The translations under genes and the position numbers were made by a program. A stretch of 64,000 nucleotides of DNA. It comes from Zooshikella harenae (lineage in GTDB: Bacteria > Pseudomonadota > Gammaproteobacteria > Pseudomonadales > Zooshikellaceae). Where the stretch lies: the NCBI RefSeq assembly GCF_018837975.1, contig NZ_JAGSOY010000020.1, positions 16,211 to 80,210 of the forward strand, written 5' to 3'. Under the pieces are notes generated by a model. The model was given only the letters and a program-made list of their open reading frames with translations, was not told the origin of the DNA and ran no database searches. Positions 39,150 to 48,975 of this stretch are shown here, piece after piece. Numbering within the stretch: position 1 is the stretch's first letter; the number at the start of each line of letters is the position of its first letter.

Positions 39150-41024
39150 TTATAAGCACTGAGTTTTATAACAGAAGTCAGAATCCTTCACTCGCTTGGA
39201 TACGATATGATAAGGTAATGGCTTACTGATTAAAAAGCACTGCACCTGGTCACACCCTAAATCTTTTAAAATACTAAGTTGTTCATTATTTTCAACGCCT
39301 TCAGCCACTACAGCCAGTCCTATATCATGACTTAAGTTTATTATATTGTGTACCAGCATGCAGTCAGCATTTTCCTTGTCAATATTGATGATAAAGCTAC
39401 GATCCAGTTTAACCTTATAGATAGGCATCCTTTGTAAATAACTCAATGAAGAGTAACCCGTACCAAAATCATCAATTAAAAATTTAAACCCTAAATTTGA
39501 AAGTAAATTCATATTCATAAGGGCTGCATCAAAATCTTTTAAAATACAACTTTCGGTCACTTCAAACTGGACAGCATCACACCCCACATCATACTCTTCA
39601 AGTATCCCCAACAAAACAGTAACAAGCCCCTTATCAACCAACTGTACTCCAGAAAGATTGACCGTAATAGGCTTACAGAAAGTACTGGAAACCTTTTTCC
39701 ACTGACAAATATGTTTGCAAACTGTTTTCAGCACCCACTCTCCAATGAGCGAAATCAACCCTGTTTGCTCTGCCACAGGAATAAATTCTGATGGAGAAAC
39801 ATCACCCAGCACAGAATCACAAAAACGTAGCAATGTTTCGAAGCCAATAATCTCTCCTGAGTTTATACAAACAATCGGTTGATATACTAAATAAAAGTTA
39901 TTATTTTCAATCCCTTTCTGTAAATGTTGTTCTAAAATAAACTGGCGACTTATAAGCTGAGATGACTCATCCGAAAAATAAACAACACAAAGGGCACTAT
40001 CCTTATTACTTGATTTAGAGCACATTCTTGCATTTTCAAGTAAAGTCAATGCATCTTTACCATCACCTGGATACTCTGACACACCAACTCTTACTTTTAA
40101 GTACAAATCAATGCCATTTACACAAAAGCTTTTTTGAAAAATTGAGCATAATTTTGAAGGAAGTACATACTTAATATTTGTTGTATTATTAGCTTCTTTA
40201 GCTCTACGTGTGAACCCTAAGACAGCAAATTTATCTCCTTCCAAATAAGCAACGGTATATTCTTTCTTTAATTCACTTTTAAGGCGAACAGCTACATCCT
40301 GTAAAACCTGATCGCCGATTTTTCTTCCCCAAGCGTTTATTAAATGTGAAAATCGACATATATTTATAATACAAATAACAATATTAGAGAAAGAATCATT
40401 GTTGATTATTGTTTGTTGAAACCTATCGATCAATAACCGTTGGTTAGAAAGTCCTGTTACAGGATCATAAAATGCGTTTGAAATAGTTTGTTCTTTTAAT
40501 TGAAAAACATTGTAATTATGTAACAGCTCACTTTCTACCAGATCAGAAAAAATTAATAAATGGTTTCGCTGGCGCCCTGTTAGTACTCTTGGTTTTCTAT
40601 CAATAATACAGCATGTACCAACAGGATGTCCCATAGGTCCTCGTAAAACAACACCCGCATAAAAGCGGATGTAGGGCTCCCCCACTACAAGAGGGTTATT
40701 GGCAAAGCGATTATCTTTATAAGCATCTTCAATAACAAGAATTTCTGATTCTAGAATAGCATGTCCACAAAATGAAATATCACGTGATGTTTCAGAAGCC
40801 TGGAGTCCACATGTTGACTTAAACCATTGCCGATGAGAGTCAACCAGTGAGACCAATGCTATAGGAACGTCAAGCACATCCGCCATCAACTCTGTAATGC
40901 GATCAAAACGCTCTTCTGAAGACGTATCTAAAATATTAAGTAACTTTAAGTCATTAATACGCTCGTCTTCATTTAGAGAAAGAGGAGGCTTTTTAAAAGT
41001 AGCAATTGCTTCCGTTTGAACCAT
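39150..41024 (-). CDS. GAF-GGDEF-EAL c-di-GMP signalling protein
   Basis: 624 residues. A GAF domain is first (VPIALVSLVDSHRQWFKS, FCGHAI, about residues 30-170). The GGDEF site reads EGDKF, which is degenerate, so cyclase activity is unlikely. The EAL domain at about 370-610 has FETLLRF in place of EAL, plus NLSGVQL, FEVTES and DDFGTGYSSLSYL; the catalytic Glu and the double Asp are kept, so phosphodiesterase activity is plausible. No membrane segment is seen, so it is cytoplasmic. It is convergent to the HD-GYP regulator 62 bp away, so two c-di-GMP hydrolases sit side by side. Confidence 0.9.
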   Translation of the reverse strand: MVQTEAIATFKKPPLSLNEDERINDLKLLNILDTSSEERFDRITELMADVLDVPIALVSLVDSHRQWFKSTCGLQASETSRDISFCGHAILESEILVIEDAYKDNRFANNPLVVGEPYIRFYAGVVLRGPMGHPVGTCCIIDRKPRVLTGRQRNHLLIFSDLVESELLHNYNVFQLKEQTISNAFYDPVTGLSNQRLLIDRFQQTIINNDSFSNIVICIINICRFSHLINAWGRKIGDQVLQDVAVRLKSELKKEYTVAYLEGDKFAVLGFTRRAKEANNTTNIKYVLPSKLCSIFQKSFCVNGIDLYLKVRVGVSEYPGDGKDALTLLENARMCSKSSNKDSALCVVYFSDESSQLISRQFILEQHLQKGIENNNFYLVYQPIVCINSGEIIGFETLLRFCDSVLGDVSPSEFIPVAEQTGLISLIGEWVLKTVCKHICQWKKVSSTFCKPITVNLSGVQLVDKGLVTVLLGILEEYDVGCDAVQFEVTESCILKDFDAALMNMNLLSNLGFKFLIDDFGTGYSSLSYLQRMPIYKVKLDRSFIINIDKENADCMLVHNIINLSHDIGLAVVAEGVENNEQLSILKDLGCDQVQCFLISKPLPYHIVSKRVKDSDFCYKTQCL

Positions 41025-41738
41025 AAGCTTAAATATAATCTTAGAACCAACACTTAAATATCTTCACCTTTGCTATTAAGATCACTTCTAAAAAAGTACA
41101 TTTTTAGAAGACCCCTTAAGATAAACGTTACAGATGACAAATAATGCTACAACTTGAGGTATTTATAATTCTGTTATAATTTATATCTTTTTCCTTAATT
41201 AGCTTGTTACTTTATTGGTAACGCTGTTCTTTTTATTATAGCCTACACTCCCATTCTGTAACAATTAAGTCGCTGTGAAACACACCTTTTAAAAACTACG
41301 TTACTTCCCTTCACGAATCGTCTTTATGCATGCAATCCTTAGTGTTTACCCTATCCTCATACCTAAAATTTGCACGCACATCCATTTGGGACACAAGCTC
41401 CACAAAAAAACCTAGTTAAATCTATTAATTAATGTACAATGTTACAGCTCAGCAAAATAAATAGCACAAAAGTACAATATTAGTATACGCGAGGACTGCA
41501 TGCAATATTAGTAAACTATACAATACAGAGTAACTAGAATTTTTAAATATTAATTGAGACATCAAGGCATTGTGTTGACTAGAAACTAAAAGGCAGTTCC
41601 ACGATCTATCATCAGTGATGTTTATTGTCTTATAGATGAGATAAGCAATTAGTTATACACTCACAACTTGCAATTATGTATAAAAATCATTCAAAAAATT
41701 TTATTAGTAGCATTAGGTATTTGTAAAAAATTCAGACA
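41025..41738. other. Long AT-rich gap with short direct repeats
   Basis: About 714 bp without a recognised gene, upstream of both the GAF-GGDEF-EAL gene and the gene at 41739. CAATATTAGTA occurs at 41475-41485 and again at 41503-41513, and TGTACAATGTTAC lies nearby at about 41431. The segment TCACGAATCGTCTTTA at about 41320 resembles the dispersed GAATCATTTTTAGG motif. No hairpin with a U-tract was recognised. Confidence 0.4.
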
Positions 41739-42350
41739 ATGAATGACTCATCATCATTAAATAACTCCCAAGAAAATCCAGATTTATTCTGGGATATATC
41801 ATCGATAACAAATAAAACTAAAGCTATTCGTTTTTTTCAGTCTGTATCGTCTTCTTTTTGTGTGTATAGTCCTACAGTTGAAAAAATATACAGCAACTTT
41901 GAGGTTATTCTACCTAAAGATCATAATAGTAACTTAATTGTTCTACCCAATCCTTTTGCATTCCATGATACTTTTAACCGCGTAAACGAGGAAGCTATCA
42001 AATCCACAGGGATTTTATTATTCCCCGGTGAAGTTTTTCAAAAAAAAGGATTAATTATTTGTCTAACACAAGCAAAAACTAAAAAAATACAACATATTGA
42101 ACTTGATAGTGCATCTATTTTTCTAAACAGATTGTACCTACGCCGTTTTAATACTCCATTTTTACCTATTTTACTCAATGGTGATCTAAAAGAGTTTAAA
42201 GCAAACTCACCTTATTTGCACTTACATAGGTTCGATCCTACTGCAGTCACGGAACTGAGCCAATTTGATATAAGGTCAATCAGCAATACCATTACTGAGC
42301 GCTTTCAAACGATGATAAAAAAGAAAACTCATAAACATACTTATATTTAA
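41739..42350 (+). CDS. Hypothetical protein, unrecognised
   Basis: 203 residues, with no signal peptide and no membrane segment. The N-terminus is Asn/Ser-rich, the middle is a mixed alpha/beta sequence (FEVILPKDHNSNLIVLPNPF; ILLFPGEVFQKKGLIICL), and the C-terminus is basic (MIKKKTHKHTYI). I see no motif. The composition is AT-rich and no good ribosome binding site precedes the ATG, so the start is uncertain. It is followed 151 bp later by a peptidase-inhibitor gene on the same strand. Confidence 0.5.
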   Translation: MNDSSSLNNSQENPDLFWDISSITNKTKAIRFFQSVSSSFCVYSPTVEKIYSNFEVILPKDHNSNLIVLPNPFAFHDTFNRVNEEAIKSTGILLFPGEVFQKKGLIICLTQAKTKKIQHIELDSASIFLNRLYLRRFNTPFLPILLNGDLKEFKANSPYLHLHRFDPTAVTELSQFDIRSISNTITERFQTMIKKKTHKHTYI

Positions 42351-42501
42351 AAATGATTCACTTTAGGTATACTATAAGAAAACGTATGTTGTAACATCGT
42401 ATCTATAAATGTTAATAACATATAATACTCTTTAAATCCTCCCATAATCTTCTGCTACACTTTAAACAACAACTATCTGATAAAAGCAGGGATACCACAT
42501 T

Positions 42502-42828
42502 ATGAAAGAAGGATCGGGTATACTACTAAAAGAAAACTTTATTAATAGCCTTAGTGTTGGTGGCGAGCAAGCATGGTTCATTGTTGATAACAATGGTGGA
42601 TCAACAGGCTATTCGTGGAAGTGTGTAGTCGACAATTCGGGTATTTATAAGCTTGTCAAACGCATTGTCTTACATCCAAGTGTATTAGCGGTAGGTGTGC
42701 CTGGAAGTGTCGTTTGGCAATTTGAAGCCGTTAAGCCTGGAGAAGGCCAAGTGCTCTTTCAACTTTATCCCCCAGGCGGCATTAAACCAGTAAAAAGTGT
42801 TCGAATTACCATTGAAGTAAAAAGTTAA
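42502..42828 (+). CDS. Chagasin-like cysteine-peptidase inhibitor (family I42)
   Basis: 108 residues, the usual inhibitor-domain size. Family features: the NxTGYxW loop as NGGSTGYSWK (30-39), the VGVPGSVVWQFEAVKPGEG segment that matches the GxxGxxxWxFxAxxxG region, and a final LYPPGG in place of the RPW loop. These beta-fold inhibitors block papain-like peptidases. There is no signal peptide, unlike many bacterial members, so it would act in the cytoplasm unless exported another way. Neighbours offer no target. The changed third loop may weaken inhibition. Confidence 0.7.
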   Translation: MKEGSGILLKENFINSLSVGGEQAWFIVDNNGGSTGYSWKCVVDNSGIYKLVKRIVLHPSVLAVGVPGSVVWQFEAVKPGEGQVLFQLYPPGGIKPVKSVRITIEVKS

Positions 42829-42902
42829 TTCGTCATAATAATGCTAAAAACACTTTTTTAGTAAGAATGACAAATTTTTATTTATATCAAGAATAAACGC
42901 TT

Positions 42903-44138
42903 TTACAATAAGGGAGGTTGAAAAAATTCAACCTTCACTTTCTCACCAGAGCTCACATTTCCTTGCCCCTCATCAAGTACTATAAAACAGTTAGCGTCAG
43001 TTAATGAAGACATAATTCCACTACCTTGCAAACCTGTAGATGTTACCATTAACGCTCCCACGCTATTGGTTGTATAATGAGCACGGATATACTCGGCACG
43101 CCCTGGTCGTTTACGTAAATCATGAGTGATATTTGCTAATAAGTGCATTGGTGGCTGATAATCTCCACCTTGCATTTTAGTAATGGCTGGTAATGCTAAT
43201 TTATAAAATGTAACCAAAGCTGATACTGGATTACCAGGTAATCCCAAAAATAACGTCTGTGACAACTTACCATATGCGAAAGGTTTTCCAGGTTTTATTG
43301 CCACCTTCCAAAGGTGTAACTCACCCAATTCACTAATAATATCTTTAATATAATCGGCTTCTCCGACAGAAACCCCTCCAGATGTTATAATAACATCACA
43401 CAGGTCCCTCGCTTCAATTAAAGTATCTCTTAATAATTGAGGATCATCTGCAACAATACCAAAATCATGTACATCACAGCCGATTTTTGCTAATAAAACA
43501 AGTAGCATGTAACGATTACTATCATAAATATCACCCATTTTAAGTGTTGCCTCTAAAGGCTTAAGCTCATCCCCCGTAGAAATTAATCCAATCTTTAACC
43601 TTCGGTAAACGCTAACGGTTGAAATACCCTGAGCAGCCATGAAGCCAATATCAGTTGCAGCACATTTATGTTTTACTGGGAATAATAATTTTCCTTGTTT
43701 AATATCCTCTCCCTGTATTCTAATATGATCACCTTGTGTAACCGTTCCTGAAAAAATGACTTTTCCAGGACTTACTTCTTGGGCCTTTTCCTGCATTACA
43801 ACGGTATCCGTTCCATTAGGTATAGGTGCTCCAGTCATAATTCGCACACATTGCCCAGGCTCAACAGTACCTTGGTAAGGATGGCCTGCAAAAGCTTTAC
43901 CTACTAACGTAAATGGCTGATCTTGGTGAAAGCATTTGAAATTAATAGCATAACCATCCATAGCCGAATTATTCCACGCAGGGCTATCCATTTGAGCATA
44001 TATCGGTTGAGCTAAGTACTGATTGATCGCATTTAACAATGACACTGACTCATAATCTGTAAGGGTGTCTACAGCAGCTAAGAGCATATTGACTGCCTCA
44101 TCTACAGGTATCAGTCCTGGCTGATTACAACAACTCAT
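42903..44138 (-). CDS. moeA: Molybdopterin molybdenumtransferase
   Basis: 411 residues from the ATG at 44138, chosen because AAGGTGA sits six bases upstream; an earlier in-frame start at 44159 is less likely. MoeA inserts molybdate into adenylylated molybdopterin. The conserved SPAWNNSAMDGYAI near the start, the MoCF core TSGGVSVGEADYIKD and GLPGNPVSALVTF are all present. It lies downstream of narL on the same strand, which fits supply of cofactor for the nitrate reductase. Confidence 0.95.
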   Translation of the reverse strand: MSCCNQPGLIPVDEAVNMLLAAVDTLTDYESVSLLNAINQYLAQPIYAQMDSPAWNNSAMDGYAINFKCFHQDQPFTLVGKAFAGHPYQGTVEPGQCVRIMTGAPIPNGTDTVVMQEKAQEVSPGKVIFSGTVTQGDHIRIQGEDIKQGKLLFPVKHKCAATDIGFMAAQGISTVSVYRRLKIGLISTGDELKPLEATLKMGDIYDSNRYMLLVLLAKIGCDVHDFGIVADDPQLLRDTLIEARDLCDVIITSGGVSVGEADYIKDIISELGELHLWKVAIKPGKPFAYGKLSQTLFLGLPGNPVSALVTFYKLALPAITKMQGGDYQPPMHLLANITHDLRKRPGRAEYIRAHYTTNSVGALMVTSTGLQGSGIMSSLTDANCFIVLDEGQGNVSSGEKVKVEFFQPPLL

Positions 44139-44205
44139 ATAAATCACCTTACCCAACAATATTCAGACAATTTGTATACTCTTCACTATTAGTTATATCA
44201 ATTTT

Positions 44206-44853
44206 TTAATTTTTTTGTTTGTTAACCATCCATACCGCAGCTTCAACACGTGAGCGCATATTCAACTTCTTTAAAAGATGTTTTACATGGACTTTTACCG
44301 TTCCATCAGAAATACCCAACTCTCGTGCAATAATTTTGTTACTATACCCTTGGGCAATGCGCATGAGTATTTCATACTCTCGACTAGTGAGTGTTGCCAA
44401 CAGGTTATCATCAGAACGATCTGGCTTGCGCAGTGCAGTTGCCAACACTTCTGCTAAGCGCTCACTAATCACCATCCTGCCCAAAACGACTTGCTTTATT
44501 TTATCAAGGATATCTTCAGGCTCCATATCCTTTAATAAGTAACCATCAGCCCCCGCTCGAATACACTGAATGACGTCTGCATCGTTATCAGAAACAGTTA
44601 GCATAATGATACGAGCAGCAACCCCCTGCGCCCTCATCATCCTAAGCGTTTCTAAGCCGTCTAAGCCCTGCATATTCAGGTCTAATAAAATTAAATCTGG
44701 TTCATTATTTTTTACAATCTCAAGAGCATCCTGTCCCTTACTGCACTCAGCTATAATTTTCAGACTATCCTCTAGTTCGAGTAACTGTTTTAATCCTTTC
44801 CTAAACAAAGGATGATCATCAACCATTAAAATAGTAGCAACTTCAGAAGGCAT
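44206..44853 (-). CDS. narL: Nitrate/nitrite response regulator NarL
   Basis: 215 residues. Receiver domain with MVDDHPLFRKGL and phospho-acceptor in LILLDLNMQGLDG, followed by a LuxR-type helix-turn-helix (LTSREYEILMRIAQGYSNK, ISDGTVKVHVKHLLKKL). With NarX it activates nar genes on nitrate. It is divergent from narK across a gap with two ANR/FNR-type boxes and a heptamer, and moeA follows it. Unusually, its sensor narX is not adjacent but beyond narK. Confidence 0.93.
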   Translation of the reverse strand: MPSEVATILMVDDHPLFRKGLKQLLELEDSLKIIAECSKGQDALEIVKNNEPDLILLDLNMQGLDGLETLRMMRAQGVAARIIMLTVSDNDADVIQCIRAGADGYLLKDMEPEDILDKIKQVVLGRMVISERLAEVLATALRKPDRSDDNLLATLTSREYEILMRIAQGYSNKIIARELGISDGTVKVHVKHLLKKLNMRSRVEAAVWMVNKQKN

Positions 44854-44941
44854 TACGTTAATCTCTAGACATTTTTTTATGGATATAATATTTATTGTCC
44901 AAATTTGTCATAAAGCATTTCATTTAGGTTATGACTAACTT

Positions 44942-44955
44942 TTGATCTACATCAG
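44942..44955. promoter_or_regulatory. ANR/FNR box in narL-narK gap
   Basis: TTGATCTACATCAG matches the FNR/ANR consensus TTGAT-N4-ATCAA at 9 of 10 positions. It lies about 90 bp upstream of narL and may serve narL or narK under low oxygen. Confidence 0.7.
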
Positions 44956-45017
44956 CATTATGACTAATAACTATTATAGTAGATAAGGGGTCTTATCCCT
45001 TATGTGAATAGTTTTTA

Positions 45018-45024
45018 TACCCCT
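45018..45024 (+). promoter_or_regulatory. NarL heptamer upstream of narK
   Basis: TACCCCT fits the NarL heptamer TACYYMT. It lies between the two ANR-type boxes and about 220 bp upstream of the narK start codon. A single heptamer is weak evidence alone. Confidence 0.5.
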
Positions 45025-45047
45025 TAGTAAGTATTTTTAACTTTGTT

Positions 45048-45061
45048 TTGCATGTTATCAA
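45048..45061. promoter_or_regulatory. ANR/FNR box upstream of narK
   Basis: TTGCATGTTATCAA matches TTGAT-N4-ATCAA at 9 of 10 positions. It lies about 190 bp upstream of the narK start and is well placed for oxygen control of narK. Confidence 0.7.
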
Positions 45062-45246
45062 ATTAACACATTGCATTCTACAAACGGTAATACGGCCTTC
45101 TTAATTTATTACTAATATAAAAAAATGTATTCTCTTCATTGATCATTAGAAAAGCGGTCTACCCCTTTCTAGGCATTGTCCCATACTCACCATCCACTCA
45201 TAGTCAGTTTACATTTCGTTATGCCTCATTAATGGGGGAGATTGCT

Positions 45247-46860
45247 ATGACTGATATATCACATTGGAACCCTGAAGATACCCAACAATGGGAAAACTCA
45301 GCCAAAAATATTGCAACGAGAAACCTGTGGATTTCGATTCCATCATTACTATGTGGATTTGCTGTTTGGTTATATTGGGGTGTTATTACTGTTCAGATGT
45401 TAAATTTAGGCTTTCCTATTGCTAAAGCTGAACTTTTCACTCTGATGGCTATCGCCGGTTTAACAGGCGCAACATTACGTATTCCTAGCAGTTTTTTTAT
45501 TCGTTTATGTGGTGGACGAAATACTATTTTCTTCACAACTGTTTTGTTAGTTATTCCTGCTTTGGGAACTGGAATGGCCTTACAGGATAAAAATACCCCC
45601 CTCTGGATATTCCAGCTTTTAGCACTCTTATCAGGTATCGGAGGTGGTAACTTTGCCTCTTCAATGTCAAATATTAGCTTTTTCTTTCCTAAAAAGAAGC
45701 AAGGCCTTGCACTTGGCCTTAATGCAGGACTAGGTAACTTTGGCGTCACAACAATGCAGATTGTCGTACCCTTATTCATGACCTTTGGTGCATTTGGTGC
45801 ACTTGGAGGTGAGCCTATGGTATTAATCAATGGCTCGGGTACTCTGATAGGAAAAATTTCTGCAGGCTCGGAGACATGGATACAAAATGCTGGTTACGTT
45901 TGGCTGCTCCTACTGATCCCTCTCGCTTTTCTAGGCTGGTTTGGTATGAATAATTTGTGTACTCCCGAAGTGTCTCCAGATATAGGCAGTACATCAAGTG
46001 CATTCACCAAAATAACCTTTATGTTTATCATCGGTTTTCTTACAGCAGGATTAGGGTTATGGTTAATGCTACCAGAATCGGCTAACGGCTCTGGCTGGGG
46101 TGTCCCAAAAGAAATTGTACTCATTGGCGTGATCACGGCTACTGTTTTTGCGTTAAAAAACTTGCCTGGGCAAATTAAAACAAGCTTATCCCGTCAGTAT
46201 AAAATATTTAATAATAAACATACCTGGGTTATGAGTATTATTTACACCATGACCTTTGGCAGCTTCATTGGCTACGCTGCGGCTTTCCCTTTAGCTATCA
46301 AAGTCATATTTGGTTACAGCCATATCATGGTTGATGGTCAGATGACCCATGATGCCGCAAATCCTAATGGTCCAAGTGCACTCATGTATGCCTGGATGGG
46401 ACCTTTTATCGGTGCGCTCATTCGTCCCGTAGGGGGCTGGATAGCAGATAAGGTTGGTGGCGCAATAGTAACTCAGTTCTGTTCTATTATTATGGTCATC
46501 AGCGCGCTAGGGGTCGCCTATTACATGCAGGCAGCTTATAATTCTGCGACACCTGAAAACTTCTTTGTTCCCTTCTTCATTTTATTTCTTGTTTTGTTCA
46601 CTGCAACAGGCATAGGAAATGGTTCAACATTTCGTACCATTGCCATGGTTTTCCCTAAAGAGCAAGCAGGACCAGTGTTAGGATGGACGTCTGCGGTAGC
46701 CGCTTATGGGGCATTCTATATACCACAAGTTATTGGCGAACAAATTACCGCAACCACACCAGAAGTTGCCCTCATTGGGTTTGCAATATTCTATGCTGTT
46801 TGTGTCATTATCAATTATTGGTTTTACCTACGCAAAAACGGCGAATTTTACAACCCTTGA
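45247..46860 (+). CDS. narK: Nitrate/nitrite transporter
   Basis: 537 residues from the ATG at 45247, chosen because GGGGGAG lies seven bases upstream; an earlier in-frame ATT/ATG region from 45139 is rejected. Major facilitator family with 12 or more helices; GIGGGNFASSMSNISFFFPK and GLNAGLGNFGVTTMQ (the nitrate-signature regions, trimmed) and GIGNGSTFRTIAMVFPKEQ are NarK hallmarks. It imports nitrate and exports nitrite for the membrane nitrate reductase. It is divergent from narL and convergent with narX. Confidence 0.94.
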   Translation: MTDISHWNPEDTQQWENSAKNIATRNLWISIPSLLCGFAVWLYWGVITVQMLNLGFPIAKAELFTLMAIAGLTGATLRIPSSFFIRLCGGRNTIFFTTVLLVIPALGTGMALQDKNTPLWIFQLLALLSGIGGGNFASSMSNISFFFPKKKQGLALGLNAGLGNFGVTTMQIVVPLFMTFGAFGALGGEPMVLINGSGTLIGKISAGSETWIQNAGYVWLLLLIPLAFLGWFGMNNLCTPEVSPDIGSTSSAFTKITFMFIIGFLTAGLGLWLMLPESANGSGWGVPKEIVLIGVITATVFALKNLPGQIKTSLSRQYKIFNNKHTWVMSIIYTMTFGSFIGYAAAFPLAIKVIFGYSHIMVDGQMTHDAANPNGPSALMYAWMGPFIGALIRPVGGWIADKVGGAIVTQFCSIIMVISALGVAYYMQAAYNSATPENFFVPFFILFLVLFTATGIGNGSTFRTIAMVFPKEQAGPVLGWTSAVAAYGAFYIPQVIGEQITATTPEVALIGFAIFYAVCVIINYWFYLRKNGEFYNP

Positions 46861-46874
46861 TCTATACCAATCGT

Positions 46875-46888
46875 GATTCATTTTTAGG
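46875..46888 (+). repeat. Dispersed motif copy after narK
   Basis: GATTCATTTTTAGG follows TCTATACCAATCGT. The pair resembles the CTATACCCTCACGAATCA arrangement in front of the 31004 repeat, so it is probably a copy of the same dispersed element. Confidence 0.5.
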
Positions 46889-46939
46889 AGTAATAAAAAA
46901 TTATAATACCCACAGCGAAGGGCATATAGTAAAGAATAT

Positions 46940-46971
46940 ATTGTCAGTAAAGCGCCCCCTTTGCTGACAAT
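46940..46971. terminator. Bidirectional terminator between narK and narX
   Basis: ATTGTCAGTAAAG (46940-46952) pairs with CTTTGCTGACAAT (46959-46971), with one G-U pair and a six-base loop. It lies between the convergent narK and narX stops. Confidence 0.75.
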
Positions 46972-46991
46972 TATTTAAAAACACGAAAAAT

Positions 46992-48827
46992 CTATTTTTT
47001 TTCTTGTAAACAGTCAGGTATAAACTCAAAGAAAACCCCTGTCCCCCCCTCTTTTAAGCGCTTAATTTCTAGCATTCCCTTCAGGTGTCGACTTCGTTCA
47101 CGCATGATCGCTAAACCATAATGATTGAGTTTGTCTGGATAATCCTTAATACCTATTCCATTATCTATGATCGAAATATTAATATGTTGAGGATCATTTA
47201 AAGCCAATGATATTTGTATACAATTACCTTGTGAGTGATGTACCGCATTCTGTACAGCTTCTCGTATAAGCTGTAATAAATGGATTTCTTCATTAGGGGT
47301 TAATGGTAAATGGTGGATTTGATAGTCTAGCTTAATATCAAAATTAGGCTGCTGTTCAGAGGCTTGTTTAACTGTTTGTTCTAAAGCTGCCGATAGCCCC
47401 TGCTCTGGAATTTGTAGACGAAATGTCGTTAATAATTCTCTCAGTTGTTGGTAAGCTGATGTAATGCCTTCTCTTAATTCAGTGACAATATCCACAATAT
47501 GAGGTGGTTGATGCTCTTCAGGTAAAGCTCGTTTTAATCGTGTCACCTGAATCTTTAAATAAGACAGTGCTTGTGCAATAGAGTCATGTAGCTCTCTAGC
47601 AATAACCGTTCGCTCATTCATTAATGCCATTCGCCTTTCCTGATGCATTTGCCCCCTCAGACTAAGTGCTACAGCAACTTGACTTGCAAATGACTTTACC
47701 ACTTGATGCTGCCATGCCTCCAGTTCACAGTGGTCTTTTAAGGTAAACACTAACACACCATAATGATTATTATCTTTTATTAATGGGTAGTGAATTTTAG
47801 GGCAATCTGCGGGCGTTACAAAGTACCCCTCAGAAGACATACATTGCTCGCAATCGACTGGACTACAAGTGCTAGTAGAGGAATGGGTGCTAAAATGCTC
47901 ATAAGGTATCTGCGCATCTGAGGCTTTCAAACATATATCTATCGCATCAACATTGATAATATCAGACAAACTTTCTAGCCAGCACTCAAATGAAAAATAA
48001 CTTTTACTTTTTTCATTAATATCACAGGCAACCTGGTAAAGAAAATTCAGTGTTTGATTACTTCTATTCAATGCTTCCGTTTTATCAGTAACTCGTTGTT
48101 CCAGATGGCTATACATTTGTGAAATATCAACGCACATTGTATTGATGGTTTTCGCTAATAAGCCCAATTCATCATCGTGGCTCAAATCAATATTCTGCGA
48201 AAAATCACCCTCACCTATCTTACGCGCACAATATGTTAATTGCTGCAAAGGCCGTGTAACATGCTTATTTAAAATTTTCACTGAAAAATAAGCTAATGAT
48301 ACTATGGAAAACAATGCAACTATTTGAATAAATCGTAGTGTATCAATTTTCCTTTCTGCCAAAAGCTGGTACAACTTAACTAACTGATCAATCTCTTCTA
48401 CAAATGCTTCAACTTTATTCTGTAATTTATCAAGCTGTAGAGGGGTCTTATAATTTTCTTTTTCAAGTTGCCTCTTAATATCATCAAACCATTGCTGTTT
48501 AACGACAGTATATTGTTTACTTAGCAATGAATTTTTATCATCAAGTGCTTGTAATAAAGCTGGAGCCGTCAAACTTTGATTAAAATCATCCATGTACTGA
48601 TTAACAGGTTGTTTCACTTGCATACCTATTGCATTACCCACTACCACATTCAACAACCTATAGCTTTGCATACGTAATGATCCTGCTATGTTGACAGCTT
48701 CAGCATCATGATCAGTACTTTCTGAAATTAAGTAAGATGCAAGTATTGTAAGCAAAGCCAGCAATACCAACATGGTCATCATGGCACCCATACGAAAAGT
48801 GATCGATTTTTGAAAGTGCTGTAGCAT
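46992..48827 (-). CDS. narX: Nitrate/nitrite sensor histidine kinase NarX
   Basis: 611 residues. First helix at about 12-34, then the periplasmic P-box NIAGSLRMQSYRLL that binds nitrate/nitrite, second helix near 163-180, a HAMP linker (HVTRPLQQLTYCARKIG), a GAF-like central part with a Cys-rich stretch (CSPVDCEQC and a later DCPKIH), and the HisKA_3/HATPase core with ARELHDSIAQALSYLK (the phosphorylated His) and DNGIGI. It phosphorylates NarL. It is convergent with narK and divergent from narG, whose promoter lies in the 432-bp gap. Confidence 0.93.
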   Translation of the reverse strand: MLQHFQKSITFRMGAMMTMLVLLALLTILASYLISESTDHDAEAVNIAGSLRMQSYRLLNVVVGNAIGMQVKQPVNQYMDDFNQSLTAPALLQALDDKNSLLSKQYTVVKQQWFDDIKRQLEKENYKTPLQLDKLQNKVEAFVEEIDQLVKLYQLLAERKIDTLRFIQIVALFSIVSLAYFSVKILNKHVTRPLQQLTYCARKIGEGDFSQNIDLSHDDELGLLAKTINTMCVDISQMYSHLEQRVTDKTEALNRSNQTLNFLYQVACDINEKSKSYFSFECWLESLSDIINVDAIDICLKASDAQIPYEHFSTHSSTSTCSPVDCEQCMSSEGYFVTPADCPKIHYPLIKDNNHYGVLVFTLKDHCELEAWQHQVVKSFASQVAVALSLRGQMHQERRMALMNERTVIARELHDSIAQALSYLKIQVTRLKRALPEEHQPPHIVDIVTELREGITSAYQQLRELLTTFRLQIPEQGLSAALEQTVKQASEQQPNFDIKLDYQIHHLPLTPNEEIHLLQLIREAVQNAVHHSQGNCIQISLALNDPQHINISIIDNGIGIKDYPDKLNHYGLAIMRERSRHLKGMLEIKRLKEGGTGVFFEFIPDCLQEKK

Positions 48828-48975
48828 TTTACTGTTCTCTACTTAATCGTTATTGAATATACACTCTACTACGATGGGCATACCACCAAAAAACCACAAT
48901 GCTTCGCTTCTCCCATTTTATTATGATAAAACACGGTATATTGCTTAAAAAACTCACTATTTCTCTATCTTTTTC

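Noticed and set aside
45139..45246. Longer narK N-terminus
   Set aside because: The stretch before 45247 has no family resemblance, whereas GGGGGAG lies directly before the ATG at 45247.
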